Shown piece after piece: positions 33,355-40,748 of a DNA stretch of 44,178 nt. The DNA is from Pseudomonadales bacterium (GTDB lineage Bacteria; Pseudomonadota; Gammaproteobacteria; Pseudomonadales; Azotimanducaceae). The translations under genes and the position numbers were made by a program. The stretch lies in NCBI GenBank assembly GCA_022827905.1, contig JAJEIQ010000024.1, positions 1 to 44,178 of the forward strand, written 5' to 3'. Every line of letters begins with the position of its first letter. Position 1 is the first letter of the stretch. Under the pieces are notes generated by a model, which worked only from the letters and a program-made list of their open reading frames with translations, was not told where the DNA came from and made no database searches.

Positions 33355-33990
33355 ATGAACAATGCCGGTCCAACCGGGGCCAATAGCCGCTATTCGCTGC
33401 GGAAACACCCGAAGCAACAACGCTCCGTCGCCACGGTGACGGCGATTCTCGATGCGGCCGCTCGGATTCTGACCGAGTCCGGGTACGCAACGGCGAGTAC
33501 CAATCGAATCGCCGAGCGCGCCGGCGTCAGCATCGGCTCGCTCTACGAGTACTTTCCGGGCAAGGAGGCGATCTTCGGGGAGCTGCGCCGACGGGAAGCT
33601 CTAAAGGCCTACGCGGAACTCATGGCAAGGCCCCGCCTCGAGAACCCGCGCGACGGCATACGCCACATCGTGGGCTCTCGGCTTCGCTGGATGCGGCGCA
33701 ACCCGACCCTCTACGCTGCGCTCGAATCCGAAGTGCCTAGGCAAGCCATCGCCGAGGTGGAGGCCGACATCGTCGAGGATTTCATGGCGGCTTCGCTCGC
33801 GTTCCTGGAGGCCCATCAAGACCTGCTGCGGCCAAGCGTGGAACTTCGTTTTCTGGCCGAATTCCTTATGCACGCGGTGAGTGCCACCGCCAACACCTAC
33901 GGCTTGCGACGGCCCGAGCGACTTGACGACCCCCAACTCGAACAGGCGATGGTCGAGATGGTGGAACGGTACTTGCTCAAGGACGGTTAG
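33355..33990 (+). CDS. TetR-family transcriptional regulator
   Basis: A 211-residue TetR regulator. The N-terminal helix-turn-helix covers about residues 25-70, with ILDAAARILTESGYATASTNRIAERAGVS split over helices 1 to 3 and then SIGSLYEYFPGKEAIF. The C-terminal ligand domain (about 75-211) is of unknown specificity. Divergent placement beside the P450 suggests that it controls that gene and itself, with a P450 substrate as inducer. That is inference from position. No clear ribosome-binding site precedes the ATG. Confidence 0.92.
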   Translation: MNNAGPTGANSRYSLRKHPKQQRSVATVTAILDAAARILTESGYATASTNRIAERAGVSIGSLYEYFPGKEAIFGELRRREALKAYAELMARPRLENPRDGIRHIVGSRLRWMRRNPTLYAALESEVPRQAIAEVEADIVEDFMAASLAFLEAHQDLLRPSVELRFLAEFLMHAVSATANTYGLRRPERLDDPQLEQAMVEMVERYLLKDG

Positions 33991-34013
33991 CTCCGCCAGA
34001 TTCCTCGCTAGCG

Positions 34014-34062
34014 TTCGCCACCCAAGTCACCGGCCGGGAGCCGTCTCGACGAAGGATTCCGC
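34014..34062 (+). repeat. 49-bp sequence repeated at 30603-30651, second copy
   Basis: See the first copy. Here it covers the last codons of the substrate-binding protein gene on the minus strand (ending ETAPGR) and the intergenic bases after the tetR stop. Confidence 0.75.
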
Positions 34063-34905
34063 GCACCCCCGCTGGGACGAGCCCGAAGCGGCCAGGCCTT
34101 CCCAGTCGCGGGTCTCGAACCAGTAGTGCCACCGCTCCGCAAGCCAGCCGTTGACCCGGTAGTGGCGGACCCAACTGTCGAGGTAGTTCAGCGCATCGCC
34201 ATCGCTTCGCCGCAGCGCAATCCCCTGGGGAAGCTGGTCGAACAGCGTATCGATCGGACGGTGCAGCACGTTCGGATGTTCGTGGATCGAGCGTGCTGCC
34301 AACACCTGATCGACGGCGGTCGCATGGGCTTGCCCGCTGACGACGGCGTCCACCACCTCGGCGTCGGTGTCGAAGGACAGCAACATGGCCTCGGGAAACT
34401 CCCGTAGGACCAACGCCTCCGCCGTGGTGCCGCGACGGGCGGCGAAGGTGACGTCGGCGCTATTGAAGTCCTCCACGCTGGCGAAACCCGGCGTGAGCCC
34501 GATGTTGGCGACGATGGCGGTGCCGAACTCGGAGTAGGGCACGGAGAAGTTGACCAGCAGGCTGCGTGCCGGCGTGATGGACAGGCCGCTGACAATGACG
34601 TCGAACCGTCCCTCGACCAGCGCCGGGATGACGTATTGCCAATTCATGCGCACGAACTCGATGCGTACGCCAAGGTCCTCGGCGAGCTGGCGGGCGAGGT
34701 CGATCTCGTAGCCGATCAGATCGCCGCTGCGGTCGCACATCACCCAAGGTTCGAACATGCCGACCCCGACCCGCAGGAGGCCCCGAAACCGCACGTGCTC
34801 GATCAATCCCGGCTCCCACCAGATTTGCTGCGCAGTTGCCGGGGCTGGGGCCAGCGGCAGCGTCAGCACCGCCAGGGCGATGGCCGTTTGCAGAAGCCGC
34901 TTCAT
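34027..34905 (-). CDS. Exported amino-acid-type ABC transporter substrate-binding protein (family 3)
   Basis: A 292-residue extracellular solute-binding protein. A signal peptide (MKRLLQTAIALAVLTLP, cleavage after ATA) is followed by LRVGVGMFEPWV and IGYEIDLARQLAEDLG, the family 3 opening. VEGRFDVIVSGLSIT is the ligand-binding loop and NFSVPYSEFG is the next landmark. No permease or ATPase gene is near, so it may serve a distant transporter or act as a receptor domain partner. The last codons lie in the 49-bp duplicated segment, so the C-terminus may have been altered. Confidence 0.9.
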   Translation of the reverse strand: MKRLLQTAIALAVLTLPLAPAPATAQQIWWEPGLIEHVRFRGLLRVGVGMFEPWVMCDRSGDLIGYEIDLARQLAEDLGVRIEFVRMNWQYVIPALVEGRFDVIVSGLSITPARSLLVNFSVPYSEFGTAIVANIGLTPGFASVEDFNSADVTFAARRGTTAEALVLREFPEAMLLSFDTDAEVVDAVVSGQAHATAVDQVLAARSIHEHPNVLHRPIDTLFDQLPQGIALRRSDGDALNYLDSWVRHYRVNGWLAERWHYWFETRDWEGLAASGSSQRGCAESFVETAPGR

Positions 34906-35236
34906 GCGTCACTCAGGGCCGTCGACTTTGTCCTTATCCATGGCTCCATGGTAGCTCCCGCGGGCCGGAGTACCTAATTCTGGTCTAGCCCGGCAGGCCG
35001 CACGAATGCCTATAAATGGGTTTTATCACCAAATTCCATCCCTTATTCTCGATTTATCGCCGTTTCAGAGGGGATATTGGCTGATAACCGGGAAATGTCG
35101 CCGATAGCTCGGGGCAACGCGGCGCTACCGTTCTGACGAACGCGTTGGTTCAGTGCGTTCGACGAATCTGTTTACTAAACTAAACAAAATAGCTTACTAT
35201 GACTGCTGAACAAGCCAACCTAGCAAGGTCCAGATA
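34906..35236. other. 331-bp intergenic region with an AT-richer stretch
   Basis: The region is AT-richer than the genome around 35020-35080. No gene or tRNA is seen. A putative autoregulated promoter for the antitoxin gene lies at its right end (35170-35200). Confidence 0.6.
35170..35200 (+). promoter_or_regulatory. Probable promoter and operator of the HipB-like gene
   Basis: GTTTACTAAAC (35170-35180) is a perfect palindrome, and TAAAC is repeated directly after it (35181-35185). It overlaps a -35-like TTTACT (35171-35176), and TACTAT (35195-35200) is a -10 candidate 18 bp further. An operator over the -35 box 37-67 bp upstream of the HTH gene fits antitoxin autorepression. Confidence 0.5.
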
Positions 35237-35575
35237 ATGGCAGCCGCAAACCTACGCACTTACTCCACGGTGACGGAAGCCGCCCTGCACATGCTGGCAA
35301 GTCAGATTCGCATTGCCCGCAAGAAGCGCCAGTGGTCTGAGGCCAACCTAGCTGAACGTTTGGGCGTATGCCGAAGCACGGTTCGGAAGATCGAGGGCGG
35401 GTCGCCAACCGTTTCGGTCGGCGCCGTCCTTGAGGCCGCAACCCTGGTGGGCGTTCCGCTCTTCGTGCCGGACAGCCCACGCTTGGCTGTGCACCTCAAA
35501 CAAGCGCAGGACATGCTCACGCTCCTTCCAAAGAGGAGCGGGCGCCCTGCACCCGAGATTTCCCACGACTACTAA
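35237..35575 (+). CDS. XRE/HipB-like antitoxin
   Basis: A 112-residue helix-turn-helix protein. The DNA-binding region is about residues 22-58, with IRIARKKRQWSEANLAERLGV and RSTVRKIEGG. The C-terminal tail (MLTLLPKRSGRPAPE) resembles the tail of HipB-type antitoxins, which inserts into HipA. It has good ribosome-binding context (AAGG region). A hipA stump follows 10 nt later, so the antitoxin is intact but its toxin is not. It may still regulate its own promoter or neutralise a HipA coded elsewhere. Confidence 0.82.
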   Translation: MAAANLRTYSTVTEAALHMLASQIRIARKKRQWSEANLAERLGVCRSTVRKIEGGSPTVSVGAVLEAATLVGVPLFVPDSPRLAVHLKQAQDMLTLLPKRSGRPAPEISHDY

Positions 35576-35585
35576 GAGGGTTCCC

Positions 35586-35666
35586 ATGGCCACAAAAGCG
35601 GACCCAAGATCAGTCGCCGTTTGGGTTTGGCTGCCCTCCCGAACCGACCCCATCTCGCAAGCCTAG
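35586..35666 (+). pseudogene. Truncated HipA N-terminal fragment
   Basis: The 26-codon frame reads ADPRSVAVWVWLPSRTDP after the start and then stops. From memory this matches the opening of HipA-type proteins (VAVWVWLPG-type strand). The start is 10 nt after the antitoxin stop with GAGGG between, which is the normal antitoxin-toxin spacing. HipA proteins have about 400 residues, so over 90% is missing. The following sequence is unrelated, so an internal deletion or insertion removed the rest. Confidence 0.6.
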
Positions 35667-36226
35667 ATCCTGCTTGCGGGCCTATAATCCCCCTAGCAAA
35701 CGGGGCCACCATCACCGTAACCATCGCAAGCTGCCAAATCCCTAAAGTGACGAACACGAAGCCTTTCCACCTTGATCTCGACCCACAGCTTGAAGTTTGC
35801 CCGGACAAGGCCTTCGACACGCCCCTTGGCAACCAGCGCCTGGGCCCAATCCAATATCCGCAACTGAATCTCGATGCCCCCCAAGGCGCTGAAGCGCTCA
35901 TACGGCGCCTTTTGGCGGGCTACAGGCGTCCGACCTTGGACGAAGTCAAAAACGCGATGAGGTCCCCGAGTGAGGCCCCGCCTCCGCTGCTTCACCTGCT
36001 CGGCGAGCTTATCCGCCAACTCGACCCACTCGAGTTGGACAGCCTCATGCGCGACGCTGGTGGTTCGCCTAGGGAGATTGCGGCCCTGATGCGCCGCACC
36101 GGCGTAGGCAAACCGATTTTGGTCACTTGGATCAACCAGTTTGCCGATGACCCCGGCTGGCATGACAGCGAGGCGCTAACCGTTTGCCTTGGGGAGTGGT
36201 GCCGCACACGGGTGGCCAATCGCTAG
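35621..36226 (+). CDS. Hypothetical protein after the hipA stump
   Basis: An open frame of up to 201 codons. The part from about 35870 to the stop has the third-position GC pattern of a real gene, and its protein (RRLLAGYRRPTLDEV, then LLHLLGELIRQLDPLELDSL, then GVGKPILVTWINQFADDP) is helical and I do not recognise it. The start is unclear: TTG at 35621 would overlap the hipA fragment, and GTG at 35747 is another possibility. A perfect TATAAT (35683-35688) lies between, which would favour the later start. Confidence 0.5.
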   Translation: MGLAALPNRPHLASLDPACGPIIPLANGATITVTIASCQIPKVTNTKPFHLDLDPQLEVCPDKAFDTPLGNQRLGPIQYPQLNLDAPQGAEALIRRLLAGYRRPTLDEVKNAMRSPSEAPPPLLHLLGELIRQLDPLELDSLMRDAGGSPREIAALMRRTGVGKPILVTWINQFADDPGWHDSEALTVCLGEWCRTRVANR

Positions 36227-36258
36227 CCGCAAACAACCGCCCACCCCGGAGAATCCCC

Positions 36259-36654
36259 ATGCCCGCCGCCGTCACCCCCTTCCTCATGTTCGAGGGCCAA
36301 GCCCAACAGGCCATGGAGCTCTACACCCGGGTCCTGCCGGACAGCGAGATCCTCAACGTCGAGACATACGGCCCGGACGGCCCGGGCCCCGAGAACACCG
36401 TCATTGCCGCCACCCTGTCCCTGCGCGGACAGACGGTGATGGTCAGCGACAGCTACATCTCCCACAACTTCACGTTCACCCCGTCGATCTCGCTGTACGT
36501 CACCTGCGAAGACGAAGCGGAGCTAGAGCGCCTTACGGCCGAGCTCGGGCACGACGGCAAGACGCTGATGCCGCTCGACAACTACGGCTTCAGCCAGCGA
36601 TTCGCGTGGGTGGAGGACCGCTTCGGCGTGTCCTGGCAGTTGAACCTGCCCTAG
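36259..36654 (+). CDS. VOC-superfamily protein (PhnB/3-demethylubiquinone-9-type)
   Basis: A 131-residue vicinal-oxygen-chelate fold protein. FLMFEGQAQQAMELYTRVLPDSE is the opening strand-helix of the PhnB/YjdN type, and the closing GVSWQLNLP is the last strand of such proteins. GGAG lies 7 nt before the ATG at 36259; the longer frame to 36184 overlaps the previous gene. It pairs with the VOC gene 26 nt downstream. The function is unknown. Confidence 0.85.
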   Translation: MPAAVTPFLMFEGQAQQAMELYTRVLPDSEILNVETYGPDGPGPENTVIAATLSLRGQTVMVSDSYISHNFTFTPSISLYVTCEDEAELERLTAELGHDGKTLMPLDNYGFSQRFAWVEDRFGVSWQLNLP

Positions 36655-36680
36655 GCGGCATCACAGGAGAGGAGTCCACA

Positions 36681-37055
36681 ATGCCCAACGACATCGCCCA
36701 TTTCGCGATCCACGCCGACGACTGCCAACGCGCCAAGGGCTTCTACGAAGCGGTGTTCGGCTGGGCCTTCGAACCCTGGGGCCCGCCCGACTTCTGGCGC
36801 GTCCACACGAGCCCGGGAGGAATCCACGGCGCGCTGCAAAAGCGCCACACCCCCGTCTCGGGGGCCGGCGTCACGGCGTTCGAGTGCACGATCGCGGTGG
36901 AAGACGTCGCGGCAACCGCCGCGGCCATCGAGGCCCACGGCGGCCAGCTAACCATGGAGCCGCTCAAGATCGACCAGGTGGGCACCCTCGTGATGTTCAG
37001 GGACACGGAGGGGAACACCGTCGGCGCGATGCAATACTTGCCCGGCTCGATGTGA
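36681..37055 (+). CDS. Glyoxalase/VOC-superfamily protein
   Basis: A 124-residue VOC protein. ISHFAIHADDCQRA-like opening here reads IAHFAIHADDCQRAKGFY, followed by VFGWAFEPWGPPDFW, and the second half has VGTLVMFRDTEGNTVGAMQY. The His and Glu at the usual ligand positions suggest metal binding. AGGAGAGGAG precedes the ATG. It is probably read with the VOC gene before it. Such proteins can be metal-dependent lyases, dioxygenases or resistance proteins; the sequence does not say. Confidence 0.86.
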   Translation: MPNDIAHFAIHADDCQRAKGFYEAVFGWAFEPWGPPDFWRVHTSPGGIHGALQKRHTPVSGAGVTAFECTIAVEDVAATAAAIEAHGGQLTMEPLKIDQVGTLVMFRDTEGNTVGAMQYLPGSM

Positions 37056-37120
37056 GTCGCGTTATTCGGACAGCATCAGGTCGAGTGCGCTCTCGGGCTC
37101 ACGGGCTTCCCGGCCCCGAA

Positions 37121-37933
37121 TCACCCCCCTTGCCTCGCTTTGGCGCCGTCCGGTGGGGCGCTATTCGCCAGCGGCGAATCGCCGCATTCAAACAACAACT
37201 CCGGGTCAAGCGAGCATGAGGCCATGAAGGCCATGGCGCAGCCTGCGCCAAGGGTGTCGTAGAACCCGACCATGGCCTCGTTGAACTCCAGCCGCCGGGT
37301 CTCCGGCACATTGATTGCGTCATGCCCGCTTGAGAGCAGGACGCCGTTCATCATCAGCCGCCCGACCCGCTTGTTCACGTCCCAGAAGAACTGGTTCCGG
37401 GCAAAGAAGAGGAAGGCCGCGATCGCCCGCCGGTGCGGGTCGCGAATCCCCTCAAGCGCCTCCAGCCCGTCCTCGCAACGCGCCTTGAGGCCGCTGACCG
37501 GCGGGATGGCCATGTTGGTGCCCGCCACGCCAACACGATCCGTGCGGAACGCCCCCCACTCGAGGGCTTCATGCCTAGCCGCAATCCCGTGCAGGCGGCA
37601 TGCGACCTCCGTCGTCAGCGCAAACCCACCGCCCTCGACCAACACAAAAAGCTCCCGCCATGACTCGGCGGTGTTGAGGACCTGTTCCGCATCAGACACC
37701 CGGTGCCCGCCCACCGTGGTGCCTTCAAGCAGGGTCTTCACTTCAGGGAAGGTGAAGGGGTTGCCTTCGAGCCGCACGGCGTCATACACCAGCCCCTCAA
37801 GGGCCTTCTTCGCGCGGAAAACGGCGCGTTCCCTGTTCGGTGCTTCCGTTGTCGAGAACTTCGACGGAGGGAGGCTGAACCCCAAGGGTGGTGGGCCAAG
37901 CCCTGATTCCTGGGAGTCCTGCTCTTTTTTCAC
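37121..37933 (-). CDS. Fic-family protein with altered catalytic motif
   Basis: A 270-residue Fic-domain protein. The active-site loop (residues 181-192) reads QFFWDVNKRVGR where AMP-transferring Fic proteins have HPFxDGNGRxxR. The catalytic His is thus Gln, and two of the loop glycines are Val and Lys. The inhibitory-helix motif is present in altered form (AVRLEGN, residues 52-58, with Glu56 kept). AMP transfer is therefore doubtful; other nucleotide chemistry or a non-catalytic role is possible. The GTG start at 37933 is preceded by AGG. It lies just downstream of tRNA-Ser(GCT) on the same strand, in an accessory patch with the HipB remnant. Confidence 0.85.
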   Translation of the reverse strand: MKKEQDSQESGLGPPPLGFSLPPSKFSTTEAPNRERAVFRAKKALEGLVYDAVRLEGNPFTFPEVKTLLEGTTVGGHRVSDAEQVLNTAESWRELFVLVEGGGFALTTEVACRLHGIAARHEALEWGAFRTDRVGVAGTNMAIPPVSGLKARCEDGLEALEGIRDPHRRAIAAFLFFARNQFFWDVNKRVGRLMMNGVLLSSGHDAINVPETRRLEFNEAMVGFYDTLGAGCAMAFMASCSLDPELLFECGDSPLANSAPPDGAKARQGG

Positions 37934-37954
37934 GACTGCCTCATGCGATACGAA

Positions 37955-38047
<93 letters not shown>

Positions 38048-38077
38048 GGAACCGCCCAAGGTGTGCGGCGGTGGGCA

Positions 38078-38104
38078 AGTATAACCGCAATCACAGCCTC
38101 CCAA
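38078..38104 (-). promoter_or_regulatory. Probable promoter of tRNA-Ser
   Basis: On the minus strand TATACT (38083-38078) and TTGGGA (38104-38099) lie 15 bp apart, and the -10 is about 31 bp upstream of the mature tRNA 5' end. The spacer is short, so this is a fair but not strong match. Confidence 0.4.
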
Positions 38105-38157
38105 TGGCATAATCCCGCTTCAACCTCACCCCTTAAGCCAGTTGGACCCCAAAACCA

Positions 38158-39519
38158 TTGGAAACGCATCCCCTCTGGCGCTGGCCTGACCTATGCCGGG
38201 CTCTCGACCTGCCGGAGCAGGACGGCCCCGACATCACCGGCCTATGCATCGATTCCCGCCGCATTCAGCCCGGTGAGCTGTTCATCGCCCTGACCGGCGA
38301 TCCAGGGCCTAGGTTTCATGCCTCCAGCCGTTCGGATCGCGATGGGCACGACTATGTGGCCGACGCCTTCGAGCGGGGCGCGGCCGGGGCCTTGGTGCAT
38401 CGGGAGGTTGTGGCCGATGGCCCCTTGCTGCGCGTTGACGACAGCCTCGATGGCCTTTGGGCGTTGGCCCGCGCCCGGCGGCAGGCGTTGGGCGAGGCGG
38501 TGGTTGCGGTCACTGGCAGCAGCGGTAAGACGACGGTCAAGACGCTGCTGGGGGCGGCGTTGGATGCCTTCACCACGGCGGGCAGCCTGAACAATCATCT
38601 GGGGGTGCCGCTGTCCTTGGCGTCGGCGCCGGCGGGCGCGCAGTGCGCGGTGTTTGAGGTGGGCACCAACCATCCGGGGGAGATCGAGGTGCTTTCCCGG
38701 TTGGTCTCGCCCACCGTGGCCCTGGTGCTCAATGTGCATCCTGCCCATGCGGAGTTCTTTCCTGATCTGGATGCTATTCGGACGGAGAAGTTATCTATTT
38801 TCAAAGGGTTGAGGGATGAAGGTGTACTGATACATGAGCAGTCGCTTGGTCGGGGTGGGCTGCCGGATGATCTGTCCACGCTGACTTTTGGCAACGGGGA
38901 GGGGGCGGATTGTCGTCTGCTGCGCAGTGCTGGTGATCGTGCCTTCTATGAGGTGGACGGGCAGCGCATTGAAGCCCATGTGCCTGGTGGTGGCCCCCAT
39001 CGGGCGCTGTCGGTGGCGGCGGTGCTTTGTGTGCTCAAGGCGTTGGGTCGGGAGCTTGGTGCGGCAACAGATTTGCCGGATAGCCTGATTCCTGGTGGGC
39101 GCGGCAGCGAGCGTCGCTGCGGCGGGGTGGTGTTGGTGGATGACAGTTACAACGCCAATCCCAGCAGCATGCGGGCGGCGCTTTTGTACCTGCGCAATGC
39201 CGAGGGGCGGGCCATCGCGGTGTTGGGGGAGATGCTGGAGCTTGGGGCTGAGAGTGATGCCTATCACCGGGGGTTGGTTGAGGCTTGCCGACATGTTGAC
39301 CGGGTCGTGGCGGTGGGGGGTGGCATGCGGGTGCTGTATGACGAGCTTGCTGAGTCCCAGCGTTGGGCTTGGCGGGAAAGGGCGGATGATGCGCTGCTTG
39401 AGGAGCTGGTTGCGGGCATTCGGGCTGGGGATCGGGTGTTGGTTAAGGGGTCTAATCGGGTGTTTTGGGCTAGCCAGTTTGCGGGGCGGCTGGGTGACGC
39501 GTTGGCGGCGAAAGGCTAA
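38158..39519 (+). CDS. murF: UDP-N-acetylmuramoyl-tripeptide--D-alanyl-D-alanine ligase
   Basis: A 453-residue Mur ligase that adds D-Ala-D-Ala to UDP-MurNAc-tripeptide during peptidoglycan synthesis. The ATP-binding loop is VTGSSGKTTVKTLL (about residues 118-131), followed by NNHLGVPLSL and EVGTNHPGEI. DDSYNANPSSMRAAL (about 326-340) is the C-terminal domain landmark. The start is a TTG at 38158 with no clear ribosome-binding site; no ATG fits. Normally murF sits in the mur/fts cluster between murE and mraY, but here it stands alone beside a tRNA. Codon third positions are less GC-rich in the second half than in neighbouring genes. Confidence 0.92.
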   Translation: METHPLWRWPDLCRALDLPEQDGPDITGLCIDSRRIQPGELFIALTGDPGPRFHASSRSDRDGHDYVADAFERGAAGALVHREVVADGPLLRVDDSLDGLWALARARRQALGEAVVAVTGSSGKTTVKTLLGAALDAFTTAGSLNNHLGVPLSLASAPAGAQCAVFEVGTNHPGEIEVLSRLVSPTVALVLNVHPAHAEFFPDLDAIRTEKLSIFKGLRDEGVLIHEQSLGRGGLPDDLSTLTFGNGEGADCRLLRSAGDRAFYEVDGQRIEAHVPGGGPHRALSVAAVLCVLKALGRELGAATDLPDSLIPGGRGSERRCGGVVLVDDSYNANPSSMRAALLYLRNAEGRAIAVLGEMLELGAESDAYHRGLVEACRHVDRVVAVGGGMRVLYDELAESQRWAWRERADDALLEELVAGIRAGDRVLVKGSNRVFWASQFAGRLGDALAAKG

Positions 39520-39539
39520 GGGGGCTTCTGCTGTTCAAT

Positions 39540-39600
39540 CGAGGGCGGGACGCCCTCGAACCAAGCCGCTCGGATTCCAATCGAGGGCAAGATGCCCTCG
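39540..39600 (+). repeat. Palindromic repeat pair between convergent murF and YiiX-like genes (copies 12-13)
   Basis: Cores 39540-39558 (loop GGGAC) and 39582-39600 (loop AAGAT) are both in plus orientation. A half-copy (GCCCTCGATTG) follows at 39613-39623. The stems fall between two stop codons, where they could serve as bidirectional 3' hairpins. Confidence 0.88.
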
Positions 39601-39638
39601 CCCCGGGACCAGGCCCTCGATTGCAGGTGCTACGTCCG

Positions 39639-40469
39639 TTAGCTCGGGTCTTCCTTTGGCGCTTCCAGCGCGGCGGCGGAGCCGTCTGGGGCAGGGGCGC
39701 CGGAGGTTGGCGATGACCAGGGGAGGAGGCGGTAGCCGGTGTGGGCGGAGAAGTCCATGAACGGATACTTGATGATTTGGAAGTAGGGGGAGTAGTCGAA
39801 ATCGCTGGGCACGCAGAGCTTGGGATTGCGCAGGAACAGGCGCAGTTCGTCGCCTTCGCCCTGCTGCACCAGCGGCAGGATGGGGAACTGCACCGCGCCG
39901 AAGGCCTCCGCGATCATCGTTGAGCAGACCGTGCGGGTTTGCTTGCCGGGTAGCTGGCGGAAGAGGCTGGAACGCCAGCGGCGGGGCAGCAGGGACCAAG
40001 GCAGCAGGAAGCGCAGCAGGTCGAAGATCTGGCGCAGGTCGTAGCCCTTGCCGATTTGCTGGGCGGCGTGCATCAGCACCCGCTGCGCGTCCGGGTGCGA
40101 AAGGCCTTGGGGCCGGCACAGGCGCACGTGGTCATCCTCGTACACGCTCAAGGGCCGCACCACGCAGCCCTCGCCGAGCACGCTCTCGATCACCAGCCGC
40201 TCGCTGGCGGGCAGGTCGGTGGCCTCGCGGATGAGTTTGCGGCCTTCCGGGTCCTCGATGTCGTAAAGGCGGCCGACGTAGAGCGCTGCGTGGCACCACG
40301 GGCTTTGGGTCACGGTCTTGACCACGGCGCTGGCGCGGCTGCGGCCCTCCACCAGCACCACGTCGCAGGGCTTCAGTTCTTGGCAAAGCCGCTCGAAATT
40401 GCTTAAGGGGATGGGTGCGGGCGGCCGCTGCCGGGTCAGCCAGCGGATGATGGGGCGGGAGAGCATCAA
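39639..40469 (-). CDS. YiiX/YebB-like NlpC/P60-superfamily cysteine hydrolase
   Basis: A 276-residue permuted NlpC/P60 (YiiX/YebB-like) protein. The His motif is SPWCHAALYVGR, near residue 57, and the Cys nucleophile is expected in TVCSTMIAEAF, near residue 181. The segment LKPCDVVLVEGR opens the domain. The N-terminus is basic, with no clear signal peptide. Such proteins are thought to act on amides of peptides or lipids; the substrate here is unknown. It is convergent with murF and divergent from moaA. Confidence 0.8.
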   Translation of the reverse strand: MMLSRPIIRWLTRQRPPAPIPLSNFERLCQELKPCDVVLVEGRSRASAVVKTVTQSPWCHAALYVGRLYDIEDPEGRKLIREATDLPASERLVIESVLGEGCVVRPLSVYEDDHVRLCRPQGLSHPDAQRVLMHAAQQIGKGYDLRQIFDLLRFLLPWSLLPRRWRSSLFRQLPGKQTRTVCSTMIAEAFGAVQFPILPLVQQGEGDELRLFLRNPKLCVPSDFDYSPYFQIIKYPFMDFSAHTGYRLLPWSSPTSGAPAPDGSAAALEAPKEDPS

Positions 40470-40590
40470 TCTTTTTTCCCCTGACGCGCTGGAAAGGGCA
40501 TACTACAACATGGATTGAATAGGAAACTTGGCTGCGACCCCATCCATGGAACAGCTTCCCAAAATCCCGGCGGAAAGCGTTTTCCGACTG

Positions 40591-40728
40591 CCCGTTCGAG
40601 GGCGGGACGCCCTCGCTCCGAAGGGTCCCGGTCGAGGGCGGGACGCCCTCGCTCCAAAGGATCCCAATCGAGGGCGGGACGCCCTCGCTCCGGGCGTTCT
40701 CCCTTGGAGCGAGGGCATCTTGCCCTCG
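40591..40728. repeat. Palindromic repeat array with 36-bp period upstream of moaA (copies 14-17)
   Basis: Cores 40597-40615, 40633-40651 and 40669-40687 are plus copies (loop GGGAC) exactly 36 bp apart, each preceded by a CCC word (40591, 40627, 40663). Core 40710-40728 is a minus copy (loop ATCTT on the plus strand). The last stem ends 20 bp before the moaA start codon. Confidence 0.9.
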
Positions 40729-40748
40729 CATGACCAAGGCTCGCCATC

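Noticed and set aside
35693-36163. 156-codon minus-strand frame opposite the unknown gene
   Set aside because: The plus-strand codon pattern is the better one; the minus protein looks like a shadow.
40591-40698. Three evenly spaced repeats with 36-bp period, CRISPR-like
   Set aside because: The repeats are palindromic copies of the family seen elsewhere, the intervals between cores are only 17 bp with related sequence, and no cas genes are near.
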